Assembly: GCF_020010905.1 (NCBI RefSeq) | Contig: NZ_JAGJBY010000001.1 | Coordinates: 3,430,001 to 3,494,000 of the forward strand | Direction of reading: 5' to 3' | DNA: 64,000 nt | DNA from: Streptomyces acidiscabies | GTDB taxonomy: Bacteria; Actinomycetota; Actinomycetes; Streptomycetales; Streptomycetaceae | In this document: one piece after another, positions 1 through 9,701 of the stretch | How the letters are laid out: the number at the start of each line of letters is the position of its first letter | How positions within the stretch are numbered: the first letter of the stretch is position 1 | Translations under genes and position numbers: made by a program | Notes under the pieces: generated by a model | Database searches by the model: none | The model's input: only the letters and a program-made list of their open reading frames with translations | Told to the model about the DNA's origin: nothing

Positions 1-1147
1 CCGCAGCGGGATTCTCATGGGCCGGCCCTTCGGGGTGCCCGTGTACGTCGCGCCGAGCTGGTTCCTCGTCGCCGCGCTCATCACCTGGGTGTTCGGCGGA
101 CAACTGGACCGCGTGCTTCCGGAACTCGGCGCCACGCGCTACCTCGTCGCCCTGTTCTTCGCCGTCGCCTTCTACGCCTCCGTACTGGTCCACGAACTCG
201 CCCACACGGTAGCCGCCCTCCGCTTCGAACTCCCCGTCCGCCGTATCCAGTTGCAGTTCTTCGGAGGCGTGTCGGAGATCGAGAAGGAAGCGGAGACACC
301 GGGCCGGGAGTTCTGGCTCGCGTTCGTCGGCCCGCTGCTGTCCCTCGTCCTGTCCGGCCTGTTCTACCTGGCGATGCTCCTGGTGGAACCGGGCACGGTC
401 CCCGGCGTCCTGCTCGCCGGCCTGATGATCTCCAACCTGATCGTGGCGATCTTCAACCTCCTCCCCGGCCTCCCCCTGGACGGTGGCCGGATGCTGCGCG
501 CGGTCGTCTGGAAGATCACCGGCAAGCCGATGAACGGCACGATCGCCGCGGCCTGGGTCGGCCGGGCGCTCGCCGTCTCCGTCCTGATCGGCCTCCCCCT
601 GCTCACCCAGTCCGGCGCACTCGGCACGACCGCCGAGGACAGCGTCGGCATGGACACGGTCACCGACGCCCTGCTCGCCGCGATCCTCGCCGCGATCATC
701 TGGACCGGCGCAGGCAACAGCCTCCGCATGGCCCGCCTGCGCGAGCACCTGCCCGAACTGCGCGCCCGCAACCTCACCCGCCGCGCGGTCCCCGTCGAGA
801 CGGACACCCCCCTCTCGGAGGCCCTGCGCCGGGCGAACGCGGCAGGCGCCCGCGCACTGGTCGTCGTCGACGCCAACGGCGAACCCCTCTCCCTCGTCCG
901 CGAAGCGGCCATCGTCGGCGTCCCCGAACACCGCCGCCCCTGGGTCGCCGTCAGCGGCCTCGCCCAGGACCTCACCGACGGCATGCGCGTCTCCGCGGAA
1001 CTCGCCGGCGAGGACCTCCTCGACGTCCTGCGCGCCACCCCCGCCACCGAGTACCTCGTCGTCGAGGACACCGGCGAGATCTACGGCGTCCTGTCCGCCG
1101 CCGACGTCGAACGGGCCTTCGTGAAGGCCATGGCCCGCCCCAGCTGA
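1..1147 (+). CDS. Site-2 protease family zinc metalloprotease (M50) with CBS pair, 5' end outside window
   Basis: An intramembrane zinc protease of the M50/S2P family, expected to cut membrane-bound substrates in the plane of the cytoplasmic membrane. It shows a membrane-embedded HELAH (HExxH) zinc motif and a downstream NLLPGLPLDGGRM motif that supplies the third ligand Asp. Several hydrophobic segments fill the first 240 codons. The last 120 residues look like a tandem CBS regulatory pair (GARALVVVDANG, TEYLVVEDTG). The reading frame is open back to the window edge. The ATG at 17 is preceded by in-frame codons for RSGIL and has no ribosome binding site, so the true start is probably upstream. 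It lies 41 bp before trmI on the same strand. The substrate cannot be told from sequence. Confidence 0.88.
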   Translation, partial: RSGILMGRPFGVPVYVAPSWFLVAALITWVFGGQLDRVLPELGATRYLVALFFAVAFYASVLVHELAHTVAALRFELPVRRIQLQFFGGVSEIEKEAETPGREFWLAFVGPLLSLVLSGLFYLAMLLVEPGTVPGVLLAGLMISNLIVAIFNLLPGLPLDGGRMLRAVVWKITGKPMNGTIAAAWVGRALAVSVLIGLPLLTQSGALGTTAEDSVGMDTVTDALLAAILAAIIWTGAGNSLRMARLREHLPELRARNLTRRAVPVETDTPLSEALRRANAAGARALVVVDANGEPLSLVREAAIVGVPEHRRPWVAVSGLAQDLTDGMRVSAELAGEDLLDVLRATPATEYLVVEDTGEIYGVLSAADVERAFVKAMARPS

Positions 1148-1176
1148 GCGTGGTCGGCGGCCCCCCGAAACGCCGG

Positions 1177-1188
1177 TAGGCTGTTCAC
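1177..1188 (+). promoter_or_regulatory. Candidate -10 box of trmI, leaderless start
   Basis: TAGGCT at 1177-1182 ends 6 bp before the trmI ATG, and no purine-rich Shine-Dalgarno sequence precedes that ATG. This spacing would place the transcription start at or next to the A of the ATG, so the mRNA may be leaderless. No convincing -35 was found. Confidence 0.35.
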
Positions 1189-2094
1189 ATGTCCGAACCG
1201 ACCGGTGCCGCCCGCAGGCGCGGGCCCTTCAAGGTCGGGGACCAGGTTCAGCTGACCGACCCCAAGGGCCGCCACTACACGTTCACGCTCGAAGCCGGGA
1301 AGAACTTCCACACCCACAAGGGTTCCTTCCCGCACGACGAACTGATCGGCGCACCCGAGGGCAGCGTTGTCCGCACCACCGGGAACGTCGCCTACCTCGC
1401 GCTGCGCCCCCTGCTCCCCGACTACGTCCTGTCCATGCCCCGCGGGGCAGCCGTCGTCTACCCGAAGGACGCGGGACAGATCCTCGCCTTCGCCGACATC
1501 TTCCCCGGCGCCCGCGTCGTCGAGGCCGGCGTCGGCTCCGGCTCGCTCAGCAGCTTCCTGCTGCGCGCCGTCGGCGACCAGGGCATGCTGCACAGCTACG
1601 AGCGCCGCGAGGACTTCGCGGAGATCGCGCAGCAGAACGTCGAGCGCTACTTCGGGGGCCCGCACCCCGCCTGGCAGCTCACCGTCGGTGACCTCCAGGA
1701 CAACCTGTCCGACCCCGACGTCGACCGCGTCATCCTCGACATGCTCGCCCCCTGGGAGTGCCTGGAGGCCGTCTCCAAGGCGCTCGTCCCCGGCGGCATC
1801 CTCTGCTGCTACGTCGCGACCACCACCCAGCTCGCCCGGACCGTCGAGTCCATCCGCGAGATCGGCTCCTTCAACGAGCCCACCGCCTGGGAGTCGATGA
1901 TCCGCAACTGGCACATCGAGGGCCTCGCCGTCCGCCCGGACCACCGCATGATCGGCCACACCGGCTTCCTCCTCACCGCCCGCCGCCTCGCCGACGGCGT
2001 CGAGCCGCCGATGCGCCGCCGCCGCCCCGCCAAGGGCGCTTACGGCGAGGACTACTCCGGCCCCAACGCCGACGCAGGTGCCGGGGACCGCTGA
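1189..2094 (+). CDS. trmI: tRNA (adenine-N1)-methyltransferase TrmI
   Basis: Methylates N1 of adenine 58 in the T-loop of tRNA with S-adenosylmethionine, a cytoplasmic homotetrameric enzyme in actinobacteria. The protein has 301 residues, normal for the family. A small N-terminal beta domain (FKVGDQVQLTDPKGR) precedes a Rossmann-like methyltransferase fold with SAM-binding motif I VVEAGVGSGSLSSF near residues 105-118, a conserved acidic YERREDF strand and VILDMLAPWE. The C-terminal tail is basic and Pro-rich. It sits next to the proteasome locus, as it does in other actinobacteria. I see no functional link beyond conserved neighbourhood. Confidence 0.93.
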   Translation: MSEPTGAARRRGPFKVGDQVQLTDPKGRHYTFTLEAGKNFHTHKGSFPHDELIGAPEGSVVRTTGNVAYLALRPLLPDYVLSMPRGAAVVYPKDAGQILAFADIFPGARVVEAGVGSGSLSSFLLRAVGDQGMLHSYERREDFAEIAQQNVERYFGGPHPAWQLTVGDLQDNLSDPDVDRVILDMLAPWECLEAVSKALVPGGILCCYVATTTQLARTVESIREIGSFNEPTAWESMIRNWHIEGLAVRPDHRMIGHTGFLLTARRLADGVEPPMRRRRPAKGAYGEDYSGPNADAGAGDR

Positions 2095-2301
2095 CACCCC
2101 GTACAACGACCGCATGCCGCGGCCGAGTTCCCCCACAGCACCACGGAACCCGGCCGCGGCATCGTCGTACCGGCATCTTGTACGACCTTCACACCCCGCC
2201 GTTCCATCACCCCTCCCCGTGTGGCAGCATGCTGGGCACCCCCACCCCCCCGCACTGCCTCCCGCCCCCTTTCGGCACAGCCCCACAGGAGACGCGCTCT
2301 C

Positions 2302-2874
2302 GTGCAGCACCCCGTCGTCCCGGAACTGGCCCACACGCACACCCGACCGATCCACTGGGTCGCGACCGCCACCGCCCTCGCCGGAGTCGTCGCCCTCTCC
2401 TCGGTGATCCAGCCGGGCCCCGCGACCGCCGCACAGCCCACGACGAAGGCGGACGACAGACCGGCCGCCGTCGCCCCCTCCGTACTCGGCGTGACGTTCC
2501 CGCTGGACTGCGGCCCCGTGAAGGCGCTGGTCGTGAAACAGGCCGCCGGAGACCTCGACGGAGACGGACGGCCGGAAACCGTCGCCGTCGTCCACTGCGA
2601 CGCCCCCATGGGCACCCCGCCCGACAGCGTGTACGTCCTCACCCGGGGCCCGAAGGACAGCGCCCCGCGCGTCGTCGCCACCCTCGTCACCGCCAAGGAC
2701 CGCAGCACGGTCACCGCCGTCACGGTCACCGACGGCGCCGTACGCGCCAGCATCCTCGGCTACTCCACGCCGGACGTGCCCCGTTGCTGCCCCGACGTCA
2801 AGAGCGACGCCCAGTGGCGGTGGAAGGACGACAGGTTCATCCGTACGACGCCGGCAGGCGCGCACAGCGTCTGA
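2302..2874 (+). CDS. Predicted secreted protein, FG-GAP/VCBS-like, function unknown
   Basis: A conserved-looking exported protein of 190 residues. The GTG at 2302 is chosen because AGGAG lies about 10 bp upstream. Starts further upstream would add a low-complexity Pro/Arg tail without a binding site. An N-terminal signal (basic and polar, then WVATATALAGVVALSSV and an alanine-rich cleavage region near ATAA) implies export. The mature part contains DLDGDGRPETVAVVHC, a calcium-loop or FG-GAP-like repeat signature, and an LDCGP/CCPDV cysteine set that may form disulfides. It could bind metal or cell-wall ligands. No enzymatic motif is visible. Confidence 0.65.
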   Translation: MQHPVVPELAHTHTRPIHWVATATALAGVVALSSVIQPGPATAAQPTTKADDRPAAVAPSVLGVTFPLDCGPVKALVVKQAAGDLDGDGRPETVAVVHCDAPMGTPPDSVYVLTRGPKDSAPRVVATLVTAKDRSTVTAVTVTDGAVRASILGYSTPDVPRCCPDVKSDAQWRWKDDRFIRTTPAGAHSV

Positions 2875-2911
2875 AACAAGCCACGTTTCCGGACCCGGGG
2901 TGACCGGACCG

Positions 2912-3208
2912 TCACTCCGCGTCCGGGCCGTACACCTCTACGCTGTCCGAAACGCGCCGTACATGAATGCACTCGCCCGGACACTCCCGCGCCGAATCCA
3001 CCACATCCGCCAGCAGCGGCAACGGAACCGGAACCACCGCACCCGGATGCTGCAACAGCTCGTCCCCGGGCCCCCGCACATACGCCAGCCCGTCGATGTC
3101 GAGCTCGAACACCTCCGGCGCGTACTGCGCACAGATACCGTCCCCGGTGCAGAGATCCTGGTCGATCCAGACCTCCAGCGCACCCGCCTCCACGACCACG
3201 TCCACCAC
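2912..3208 (-). CDS. Ferredoxin, [3Fe-4S]/[4Fe-4S] type
   Basis: A small soluble electron carrier of 98 residues resembling the actinobacterial ferredoxins that feed cytochromes P450. The cluster ligands are visible as CTGDGIC (Cys20 and Cys26) and CPGEC (Cys76 and Cys80), with the usual APEVFELD turn after the second cysteine. The spacing C-x5-C with a distant CP is characteristic of the [3Fe-4S] group. A fourth cysteine at 80 leaves a [4Fe-4S] cluster possible. The GTG start follows GGGAG. It is convergent with the upstream secreted-protein gene and divergent from arc. The redox partner is unknown, though a P450 (rarE) lies 27 kb away. Confidence 0.85.
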   Translation of the reverse strand: MVDVVVEAGALEVWIDQDLCTGDGICAQYAPEVFELDIDGLAYVRGPGDELLQHPGAVVPVPLPLLADVVDSARECPGECIHVRRVSDSVEVYGPDAE

Positions 3209-3391
3209 TCCCGAGACTCCCGCCGTTTAACACCGAGCCCCACGGGAACCATGCAGGCTCTGACCGCCGTTGAACACTTCGACCCTACCCGGACCCGCTT
3301 CCCAATCATGTTCGGTGGGTATTCCCCTGGCGTGAGGGAGAGCGCAAGGGTGAAGATCGGACACACCCCGACCGTCTTTGTGATCTAGGGG

Positions 3392-3419
3392 TTTCAACCG
3401 ACACCCACCCAGGTAGGGT
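3392..3419 (+). promoter_or_regulatory. Candidate arc promoter
   Basis: TTTCAA (3392-3397), a 16-bp spacer and TAGGGT (3414-3419) form a plausible -35/-10 pair upstream of arc, leaving a leader of about 30 nt with a strong GGAGGAGG site. The -35 resembles the TTTCAG found before pafA. This is pattern reading only. Confidence 0.35.
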
Positions 3420-3457
3420 CTGGAAGCGTCCAGCTCCCCATGGAGGAGGTGAGGACC

Positions 3458-5224
3458 GTGGCAGCCCACGACGACGACATGAACCGCGGCATCCGCCCGG
3501 GACGAGGGTCCGACGACCCGTCCGGGCAGATTGCCTACCTTGAGCAGGAGATCGCCGTCCTGCGCCGCAAGCTCGCCGACTCTCCGCGGCACACGAGGAT
3601 TCTCGAAGAGCGGATCGTCGAGCTACAGACCAACCTGGCCGGCGTGTCCGCCCAGAACGAACGACTCGCCAACACGCTCCGCGAGGCCCGCGACCAGATC
3701 GTCGCCCTCAAGGAGGAGGTCGACCGGCTCGCACAACCCCCGGCCGGCTTCGGAGTCTTCCTGACCGCCAACGAGGACGGCACCGCCGACATCTTCACCG
3801 GAGGCCGCAAACTCCGCGTGAACGTCAGCCCGAGCGTCGACCTCGACGACCTCAGGCGCGGCCAGGAAGTGATGCTCAACGAAGCACTCAACGTGGTCGA
3901 GGCCATGGAGTACGAGAGCGTCGGCGACATCGTCACCCTCAAGGAGATCCTGGAGGACGGCGAACGCGCCCTCGTCCAGGGCCACACCGACGAGGAAAGG
4001 GTGGTCCGGCTCGCCGAACCACTCCTCGACGTCACCATCCGGCCCGGCGACGCCCTCCTCCTCGAACCCCGCTCCGGCTACGTCTACGAGATCGTGCCCA
4101 AGAGCGAGGTCGAGGAACTCGTCCTCGAAGAAGTCCCCGACATCGGCTACGAGCAGATCGGCGGCCTCGGCGGACAGATCGAGGCCATCCGCGACGCCGT
4201 CGAACTCCCCTACCTCTACCCGGACCTGTTCAAGGAGCACGAACTGCGCCCGCCCAAGGGCGTCCTGCTCTACGGACCCCCCGGCTGCGGAAAGACGCTC
4301 ATCGCCAAGGCCGTCGCCAACTCGCTGGCCAAGAAGGTCGCCGAAGTCACCGGCCAGGCCCAGGGCAAGAGCTTCTTCCTCAACATCAAGGGCCCCGAGC
4401 TCCTCAACAAGTACGTCGGCGAGACCGAACGCCAGATCCGCCTCGTCTTCCAGCGCGCCCGCGAGAAGGCCTCCGAGGGCACCCCCGTCATCGTCTTCTT
4501 CGACGAGATGGAATCCCTCTTCCGCACCCGCGGCTCCGGCGTCAGCTCCGACGTCGAGAACACCATCGTCCCCCAGCTCCTCGCCGAGATCGACGGCGTC
4601 GAGGGCCTCCAGAACGTCGTCGTCATCGGCGCCTCCAACCGCGAGGACATGATCGACCCGGCCATCCTGCGCCCCGGCCGCCTCGACGTGAAGATCAAGA
4701 TCGAACGTCCCGACGCGGAAGCCGCCAAGGACATCTTCGGCAAATACCTCACCGAACGCCTCCCGCTCCACCCCGACGACGTCGGCGAGCACGGCGACAG
4801 CAAGACGGTCACCGTCGACAGCATGATCCAGACCGCCGTCGAGCACATGTACGCCGAATCCGAGGAAAACCGCTTCCTCGAAGTCACCTACGCCAACGGA
4901 GACAAAGAAGTCCTCTACTTCAAGGACTTCAACTCCGGCGCCATGATCGAGAACATCGTCGGCCGCGCCAAGAAAATGGCGATCAAGGACTTCCTGGACC
5001 AGAAGCAGAAGGGCATCCGCGTCTCCCACCTCCTCCAGGCCTGCGTGGACGAGTTCAAGGAGAACGAGGACCTCCCCAACACCACCAACCCGGACGACTG
5101 GGCCCGCATCTCCGGAAAGAAGGGCGAGCGGATCGTCTACATCCGCACCCTCATCACCGGAAAGCAAGGCGCGGACACCGGCCGCTCCATCGACACGGTG
5201 GCGAACACCGGACAGTACCTGTAA
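3458..5224 (+). CDS. arc: Proteasome-associated AAA ATPase Arc (Mpa)
   Basis: Hexameric ring ATPase that recognises pupylated proteins, unfolds them and feeds them into the 20S core. The protein has 588 residues from the GTG at 3458, which follows GGAGGAGGTGAGG. An ATG at 3440 lies inside that binding site and is rejected. Visible in order are the N-terminal coiled coil (about 25-92) that binds Pup, the tandem OB inter-domain (about 95-225), the AAA module with Walker A GPPGCGKT (273-280) and Walker B VFFDE (Asp349-Glu350), and the C-terminal QYL that docks in the alpha-ring pockets. A strong terminator follows. It opens the proteasome block and is transcribed apart from dop. Confidence 0.97.
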   Translation: MAAHDDDMNRGIRPGRGSDDPSGQIAYLEQEIAVLRRKLADSPRHTRILEERIVELQTNLAGVSAQNERLANTLREARDQIVALKEEVDRLAQPPAGFGVFLTANEDGTADIFTGGRKLRVNVSPSVDLDDLRRGQEVMLNEALNVVEAMEYESVGDIVTLKEILEDGERALVQGHTDEERVVRLAEPLLDVTIRPGDALLLEPRSGYVYEIVPKSEVEELVLEEVPDIGYEQIGGLGGQIEAIRDAVELPYLYPDLFKEHELRPPKGVLLYGPPGCGKTLIAKAVANSLAKKVAEVTGQAQGKSFFLNIKGPELLNKYVGETERQIRLVFQRAREKASEGTPVIVFFDEMESLFRTRGSGVSSDVENTIVPQLLAEIDGVEGLQNVVVIGASNREDMIDPAILRPGRLDVKIKIERPDAEAAKDIFGKYLTERLPLHPDDVGEHGDSKTVTVDSMIQTAVEHMYAESEENRFLEVTYANGDKEVLYFKDFNSGAMIENIVGRAKKMAIKDFLDQKQKGIRVSHLLQACVDEFKENEDLPNTTNPDDWARISGKKGERIVYIRTLITGKQGADTGRSIDTVANTGQYL

Positions 5225-5231
5225 GAAGACA

Positions 5232-5276
5232 GGGCGGCTGCGGGTGCCCCCGAGGCACTCGCAGCCGCCCCGTTTT
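5232..5276 (+). terminator. Intrinsic terminator after arc
   Basis: Arms at 5232-5248 and 5254-5270 form a 17-bp stem with one mismatch and a 5-nt loop, followed by CGTTTT. It lies 7 bp after the arc stop codon and should separate arc from dop. Confidence 0.85.
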
Positions 5277-5498
5277 ACTCCCCGGACAAACGCAGCATCG
5301 ACCGGGCACAACCGAAAAACCGGCCACAAGCCGGACCCAGGCAATGACGCAAATGATCTCCCCGACGGCGCGCAGGCGTTCTAGGCTCTTTCGTACCGCC
5401 GAGTCGCACAGTGCGGGGACGGGCACCGCACACGCACCGCAGCACCAGCGGTACTTGAGCGCCGCCCACGAAGGGCGCCGCCGGGCAAGGAGGGCCGC

Positions 5499-7010
5499 AT
5501 GACCGTACGGCGAGTAATGGGCATCGAGACGGAGTACGGCATCTCCGTCCCCGGCCACCCCAACGCCAATGCCATGCTCACCTCGTCCCAGATCGTCAAC
5601 GCCTACGCAGCGGCGATGCACCGGGCCCGCCGGGCCCGCTGGGACTTCGAGGAGGAGAACCCCCTGCGCGACGCCAGGGGATTCGACCTCGCCCGCGAGG
5701 CCGCCGACTCCAGCCAGCTCACCGACGAGGACATCGGCCTCGCCAACGTCATCCTCACCAACGGCGCCCGCCTCTACGTCGACCACGCCCACCCCGAGTA
5801 CAGCTCGCCCGAAGTCACCAACCCCCGCGACGCCGTCCTGTGGGACAAGGCCGGCGAACGCATCATGGCCGAAGCCGCCGAGCGAGCCGCCCAACTCCCC
5901 GGCGCCCAGCCCATCCACCTCTACAAGAACAACACCGACAACAAGGGCGCCTCCTACGGCACGCACGAGAACTACCTCATGAAGCGCGAAACCGCCTTCA
6001 GCGACATCGTGCGCCACCTCACGCCCTTCTTCGTCTCCCGCCAGGTCTTCACCGGCGCCGGACGCGTCGGCATCGGCCAGGACGGCCACGAACACGGCTT
6101 CCAGATCAGCCAGCGCGCCGACTACTTCGAGGTCGAGGTCGGCCTGGAGACCACCCTCAAACGGCCCATCATCAACACCCGCGACGAACCCCACGCCGAC
6201 GCGGAGAAATACCGCCGCCTGCACGTCATCATCGGCGACGCGAACCTCTCCGAGATCTCCACCTACCTCAAACTCGGCACCACCGCGCTCGTGCTCTCGA
6301 TGATCGAGGACGGCTTCATCGCCGTCGACCTCGCCGTCGACCAGCCCGTCCGCACCCTCCACCAGGTCTCCCACGACCCCAGCCTCCAGCGCCTCGTCAC
6401 CCTCCGCAGCGGACGCACGCTCACCGCCGTACAACTCCAGATGGAGTACTACGAGCTGTCCCGCAAGTACGTCGAGGAACGCTACGGCGCCGACGCCGAC
6501 GAGCAGACCAAGGACGTCCTCGCGCGCTGGGAGGACACCCTCACGCGGCTGGAGAGCGACCCCATGAGCCTCGCCGGGGAGCTCGACTGGGTCGCCAAGA
6601 AGGAGCTCATGGAGGGCTACCGGCGCCGTGACGACCTCGACTGGGACGCCGCGCGGCTGCACCTCGTCGACCTCCAGTACGCCGACGTACGCGCCGAGAA
6701 GGGGCTCTACAACCGGCTCGTCGCGCGGGGGCGGATCAAGCGGCTGCTGGACGAGGGGGACGTCGAGCGGGCCATGTCCGAGCCGCCGGAGGACACCCGG
6801 GCGTACTTCCGGGGGCGGTGCCTCGACCAGTACGCCGACGACGTCGCCGCCGCGTCCTGGGACTCCGTCATCTTCGACCTTCCCGGGCGCGACAGCCTCC
6901 AGCGCGTCCCAACCCTGGAACCGCTACGCGGAACGCGAAATCACGTCAAGGAGCTTCTGGACCGCTGCCGGACCGCGGAAGACCTGGTCAGGGTCCTCTC
7001 CGGCGGCTGA
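5499..7010 (+). CDS. dop: Pup deamidase/depupylase Dop
   Basis: Removes Pup from conjugates and, where Pup ends in Gln, deamidates it. It shares the carboxylate-amine ligase fold of glutamine synthetase with PafA. The sequence opens with the ATP/Mg motif MGIETEYGI, and [14 protein letters not shown] holds the nucleophile Asp95. Residues about 42-80 are an insertion absent from PafA that matches the Dop loop. Length is 503 residues, against 453 for PafA. AAGGAGGG lies 6 bp before the ATG. Since the Pup of this window already ends in Glu, the depupylase activity should be its main role. Codon choice changes from C-ending to G-ending near position 6,550 inside the gene. Confidence 0.96.
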   Translation: MTVRRVMGIETEYGISVPGHPNANAMLTSSQIVNAYAAAMHRARRARWDFEEENPLRDARGFDLAREAADSSQLTDEDIGLANVILTNGARLYVDHAHPEYSSPEVTNPRDAVLWDKAGERIMAEAAERAAQLPGAQPIHLYKNNTDNKGASYGTHENYLMKRETAFSDIVRHLTPFFVSRQVFTGAGRVGIGQDGHEHGFQISQRADYFEVEVGLETTLKRPIINTRDEPHADAEKYRRLHVIIGDANLSEISTYLKLGTTALVLSMIEDGFIAVDLAVDQPVRTLHQVSHDPSLQRLVTLRSGRTLTAVQLQMEYYELSRKYVEERYGADADEQTKDVLARWEDTLTRLESDPMSLAGELDWVAKKELMEGYRRRDDLDWDAARLHLVDLQYADVRAEKGLYNRLVARGRIKRLLDEGDVERAMSEPPEDTRAYFRGRCLDQYADDVAAASWDSVIFDLPGRDSLQRVPTLEPLRGTRNHVKELLDRCRTAEDLVRVLSGG

Positions 7011-7164
7011 ACACATGATCCCCGGACACGGGTGGAAACCCCCTCCGCCGGGAATCATCGAGGTGGCCCTCGTGCGTTGTACCAACCACGGGGCCGATGT
7101 CGGACCCGGACTATAGGGTCTGATCATCACCGACATGTCGGGCGAATCGAGCGGGGTGAGGGTT

Positions 7165-7383
7165 ATGGCGACCAAGGACACCGGCGGCGGCCAGCAGAAG
7201 GCGACCCGGACGAACGAAGAGGTCGAGGAGCAGGCAGAGGAGACGTCGGGCTCGGAGGACCTGAAGGAACGCCACGAGAAGCTGAGCGACGACGTCGACT
7301 CGGTTCTTGACGAAATTGACGATGTCCTCGAGGAGAACGCGGAGGACTTCGTGCGCGGATTCGTTCAGAAGGGTGGGGAGTGA
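7165..7383 (+). CDS. pup: Prokaryotic ubiquitin-like protein Pup, GGE terminus
   Basis: A 72-residue intrinsically disordered tag that PafA attaches through its C-terminal glutamate to lysines of target proteins. The Gln/Glu-rich N-terminus serves to engage Arc. The helix-forming segment SDDVDSVLDEIDDVLEEN binds the Arc coiled coil. The last residues are VQKGGE, so the reactive Glu is genetically encoded and no deamidation is needed. The ATG at 7165 follows GGGGTGAGGG. An in-frame ATG at 7135 lacks a binding site and would add ten residues. A TATAGGGT box at 7112-7119 is a possible -10. It is separated from the next gene by 38 bp and probably co-transcribed with it and prcBA. Confidence 0.97.
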   Translation: MATKDTGGGQQKATRTNEEVEEQAEETSGSEDLKERHEKLSDDVDSVLDEIDDVLEENAEDFVRGFVQKGGE

Positions 7384-7421
7384 TTTCGCCTTTTAATCGA
7401 AGGTGAAGGCGGGGGATCTTC

Positions 7422-8015
7422 TTGGATGGATGTGGAGAGGTGAAGCGTTGCTCGCGGTGCAAGGAGGACAAGCCGCGAGCGGCCTTCGCCAGCAACAGGG
7501 CGGCTCGGGACGGCCTCCAGGCGTACTGCCGGGAGTGTTGGTCGACGTATCACCAGGCTAGGCAACTTGCCAAGGGGAAGAACGTCAGGCCGAAGGTGAA
7601 GACGCCTCCGGGGCACAAATACTGTCGCGCCTGCGGTGAGATCAAACCGCACGCGCAATGGGACAGGAACCGGACCGCTTCCGACGGCCTCTCGACCCGC
7701 TGCAAGGCGTGCCGGGCGATCGAAGGGCGGCAAGGGCATCTCAAGCGCAGCTACGGCATCACCGAAGCCCAGCGCGACGAGATGATTGCCGGGCAGAAGG
7801 GGCTCTGTGTCATCTGCCTGAAAGCCCCCGCCGTTCATGTGGATCACTGCCATGAGACGGGTAGGGTCCGTGGCGTACTGTGCTTCAACTGCAATTCGGC
7901 CATCGGCAAGTTGGGGGACGACCCCGATGCGGTTCGTCGGGCGGCCTCCTACCTGGAAGGAATCTCGTGGAAGCCAACACTCGTAGCACCGGGCGTCTAC
8001 CAGCTGCCTTCCTGA
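7422..8015 (+). CDS. Endonuclease VII/HNH-type protein with tandem zinc modules, inside the proteasome operon
   Basis: A 197-residue protein with two similar N-terminal zinc modules (CSRC...CREC and CRAC...CKAC, each followed by a repeat of the type RxxDGL) and a C-terminal recombination-endonuclease-VII domain: CVIC, the catalytic [12 protein letters not shown] block and CFNCN, which bind structural zinc and a metal for nuclease activity. It starts at TTG 7422 behind GGGGGATCTTC. The GTG at 7440 sits directly against GGAGAG and is less likely. Its last 49 bp overlap the start of prcB in another frame, so the two are translationally linked. Its role in the proteasome locus is unknown. From memory, S. 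coelicolor has the same gene in the same place. Confidence 0.85.
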   Translation: MDGCGEVKRCSRCKEDKPRAAFASNRAARDGLQAYCRECWSTYHQARQLAKGKNVRPKVKTPPGHKYCRACGEIKPHAQWDRNRTASDGLSTRCKACRAIEGRQGHLKRSYGITEAQRDEMIAGQKGLCVICLKAPAVHVDHCHETGRVRGVLCFNCNSAIGKLGDDPDAVRRAASYLEGISWKPTLVAPGVYQLPS

Positions 8016-8812
8016 CGCCCGGGTCCTCGTCGTTCATGGACTTCCTGTCGGTGCATCAGCCGCAACTGCTGCCGGGCAACCGGCAGTTGCCGCCGATGCA
8101 GGGCGTGGTGGAGGCCCCGCACGGGACGACGATCGTCGCGGTGACGTTCCAGGGTGGCGTGATCCTCGCGGGCGACCGCAGGGCGACGATGGGCAACATG
8201 ATCGCCCAGCGGGACATCGAGAAGGTGTTCCCGGCGGACGAGTACTCGGCGGTCGGGATCGCCGGCACGGCGGGCCTCGCGGTGGAGATGGTGAAGCTGT
8301 TCCAGCTGGAGCTGGAGCACTTCGAGAAGGTGGAGGGCGCGCAGCTCTCCCTGGAGGGCAAGGCGAACCGCCTGTCGACGATGATCAGGTCGAACCTGGG
8401 CATGGCGATGCAGGGCCTGGCCGTGGTCCCGCTGTTCGCCGGTTACGACATGAACCGCGCGAAGGGCCGGATCTTCAGCTACGACGTGACGGGCGGCCGT
8501 TCGGAGGAGCAGAACTTCGCGGCGGTCGGCTCGGGTTCGATCTTCGCGCGGGGCGCGATGAAGAAGCTGTTCCACAGTGGTCTGACGGAGTCCGAGGCGA
8601 CGACCTTGGTGGTGCAGGCGCTGTACGACGCGGCGGACGACGACTCGGCGACGGGCGGCCCGGATGTCGCGCGCCGGATCTATCCGATCGTCACGGTGAT
8701 CACCGACGAGGGTTTCCGCAGGCTGACGGATGATCAGTCGGCCGAGATCGCGCGTTCGGTGCTGGAGAGGCGGCTGGAGCAGCCGGACGGCCCGCGGGCC
8801 GCGCTGCTGTAG
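7967..8812 (+). CDS. prcB: 20S proteasome beta subunit PrcB
   Basis: Catalytic subunit of the 20S core particle. It is made as a 281-residue precursor whose propeptide (about 53 residues) is removed before Thr54 in the sequence [11 protein letters not shown], exposing the N-terminal threonine nucleophile. The conserved GDRRAT and [10 protein letters not shown] segments and the [10 protein letters not shown] loop support an active beta subunit. The start is GTG 7967 behind GGAAGG. This lies within the 3' end of the endonuclease VII-like gene, and the propeptide from [15 protein letters not shown] onward matches the family as I recall it. prcA follows after 61 bp. Confidence 0.97.
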   Translation: MEANTRSTGRLPAAFLTPGSSSFMDFLSVHQPQLLPGNRQLPPMQGVVEAPHGTTIVAVTFQGGVILAGDRRATMGNMIAQRDIEKVFPADEYSAVGIAGTAGLAVEMVKLFQLELEHFEKVEGAQLSLEGKANRLSTMIRSNLGMAMQGLAVVPLFAGYDMNRAKGRIFSYDVTGGRSEEQNFAAVGSGSIFARGAMKKLFHSGLTESEATTLVVQALYDAADDDSATGGPDVARRIYPIVTVITDEGFRRLTDDQSAEIARSVLERRLEQPDGPRAALL

Positions 8813-8873
8813 CGGCGGATCTCGTTTCTTGTCAGGTGATCGAGTGACTTCCACAGAAAAGGACGGGTAACCG

Positions 8874-9644
8874 GTGTCGACGCCGTTCTATGTCTCCCCT
8901 CAGCAGGCGATGGCGGATCGCGCGGAGTATGCCCGTAAGGGCATCGCGCGGGGCCGGAGCCTGGTCGTGCTGCAGTATGCCGATGGCATCGTGTTCGTCG
9001 GTGAGAATCCGTCGCGCGCGCTGCACAAGTTCAGCGAGATCTACGACCGCATCGGGTTCGCCGCGGCGGGCAAGTACAACGAGTACGAGAACCTCAGGAT
9101 CGGCGGTGTGCGCTACGCGGATCTGCGGGGTTACACCTACGACCGTGACGATGTGACCGCGCGGGGCCTGGCGAACGTGTACGCGCAGACGTTGGGGACG
9201 ATCTTCTCGTCGTCGGCGGAGAAGCCGTACGAGGTGGAGCTGGTGGTCGCGGAGGTCGGTGAGACGGTCGAGGGTGACCAGATCTACCGGTTGCCGCACG
9301 ACGGTTCGATCGTAGACGAGCACGGTTCGGTCGCGGTGGGCGGCAATGCGGAGCTGATCAGCAATTATCTGGACCAGCGTCACCGGGACGGGATGAGCCT
9401 GGCGGAGGCGTTGAAGCTGGCGGTGCAGGCGTTGTCGCGGGAGGCGAACGGGACGCAGCGGGAGATTCCCGCGGAGCGTCTTGAGGTGGCGGTCCTGGAC
9501 CGTACGCGCCCGCAGCAGCGGAAGTTCAAGCGGATCGTGGGCCCGCAGCTGTCGCGCCTGCTGGAGGCGGAGGGCCCGGCGACGGAGGCGGAGAGCGCGG
9601 AGGAGGCCGAGGGCTCCGCGGGTTCCGAGGAGTCCGGCGAGTAG
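8874..9644 (+). CDS. prcA: 20S proteasome alpha subunit PrcA
   Basis: Forms the outer heptameric gating rings of the core particle and receives the C-terminal QYL of Arc. The protein has 256 residues. Its N-terminal gate segment [23 protein letters not shown] is followed by the alpha-type core [19 protein letters not shown] and the [11 protein letters not shown] strand. The last 25 residues are Glu/Ala/Ser-rich and probably disordered. The GTG start lies 6 bp after GGACGGG. A bidirectional hairpin separates it from the convergent LacI-family gene, ending the pup-prcBA unit. Confidence 0.96.
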   Translation: MSTPFYVSPQQAMADRAEYARKGIARGRSLVVLQYADGIVFVGENPSRALHKFSEIYDRIGFAAAGKYNEYENLRIGGVRYADLRGYTYDRDDVTARGLANVYAQTLGTIFSSSAEKPYEVELVVAEVGETVEGDQIYRLPHDGSIVDEHGSVAVGGNAELISNYLDQRHRDGMSLAEALKLAVQALSREANGTQREIPAERLEVAVLDRTRPQQRKFKRIVGPQLSRLLEAEGPATEAESAEEAEGSAGSEESGE

Positions 9645-9663
9645 CCCGTTTCTTTCCCTGTAC

Positions 9664-9700
9664 GTGCCCCGGCCGGGTCCTCCGGCTGGGGCACGGGGCT
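9664..9700. terminator. Bidirectional terminator between prcA and the LacI-family gene
   Basis: Arms 9664-9676 and 9682-9694 give a 13-bp stem with one G-U pair and a 5-nt loop, followed by GGGGCTTT. It sits between two convergent stop codons and can serve both. Confidence 0.75.
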
Positions 9701-9701
9701 T

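Noticed and set aside
1081..2865. Long reverse-strand open frame (594 codons) opposite trmI and the secreted-protein gene
   Set aside because: Its translation is Gly/Val/Asp/Ala-rich shadow composition typical of the opposite strand of a high-GC gene, and both forward genes have clear domains.
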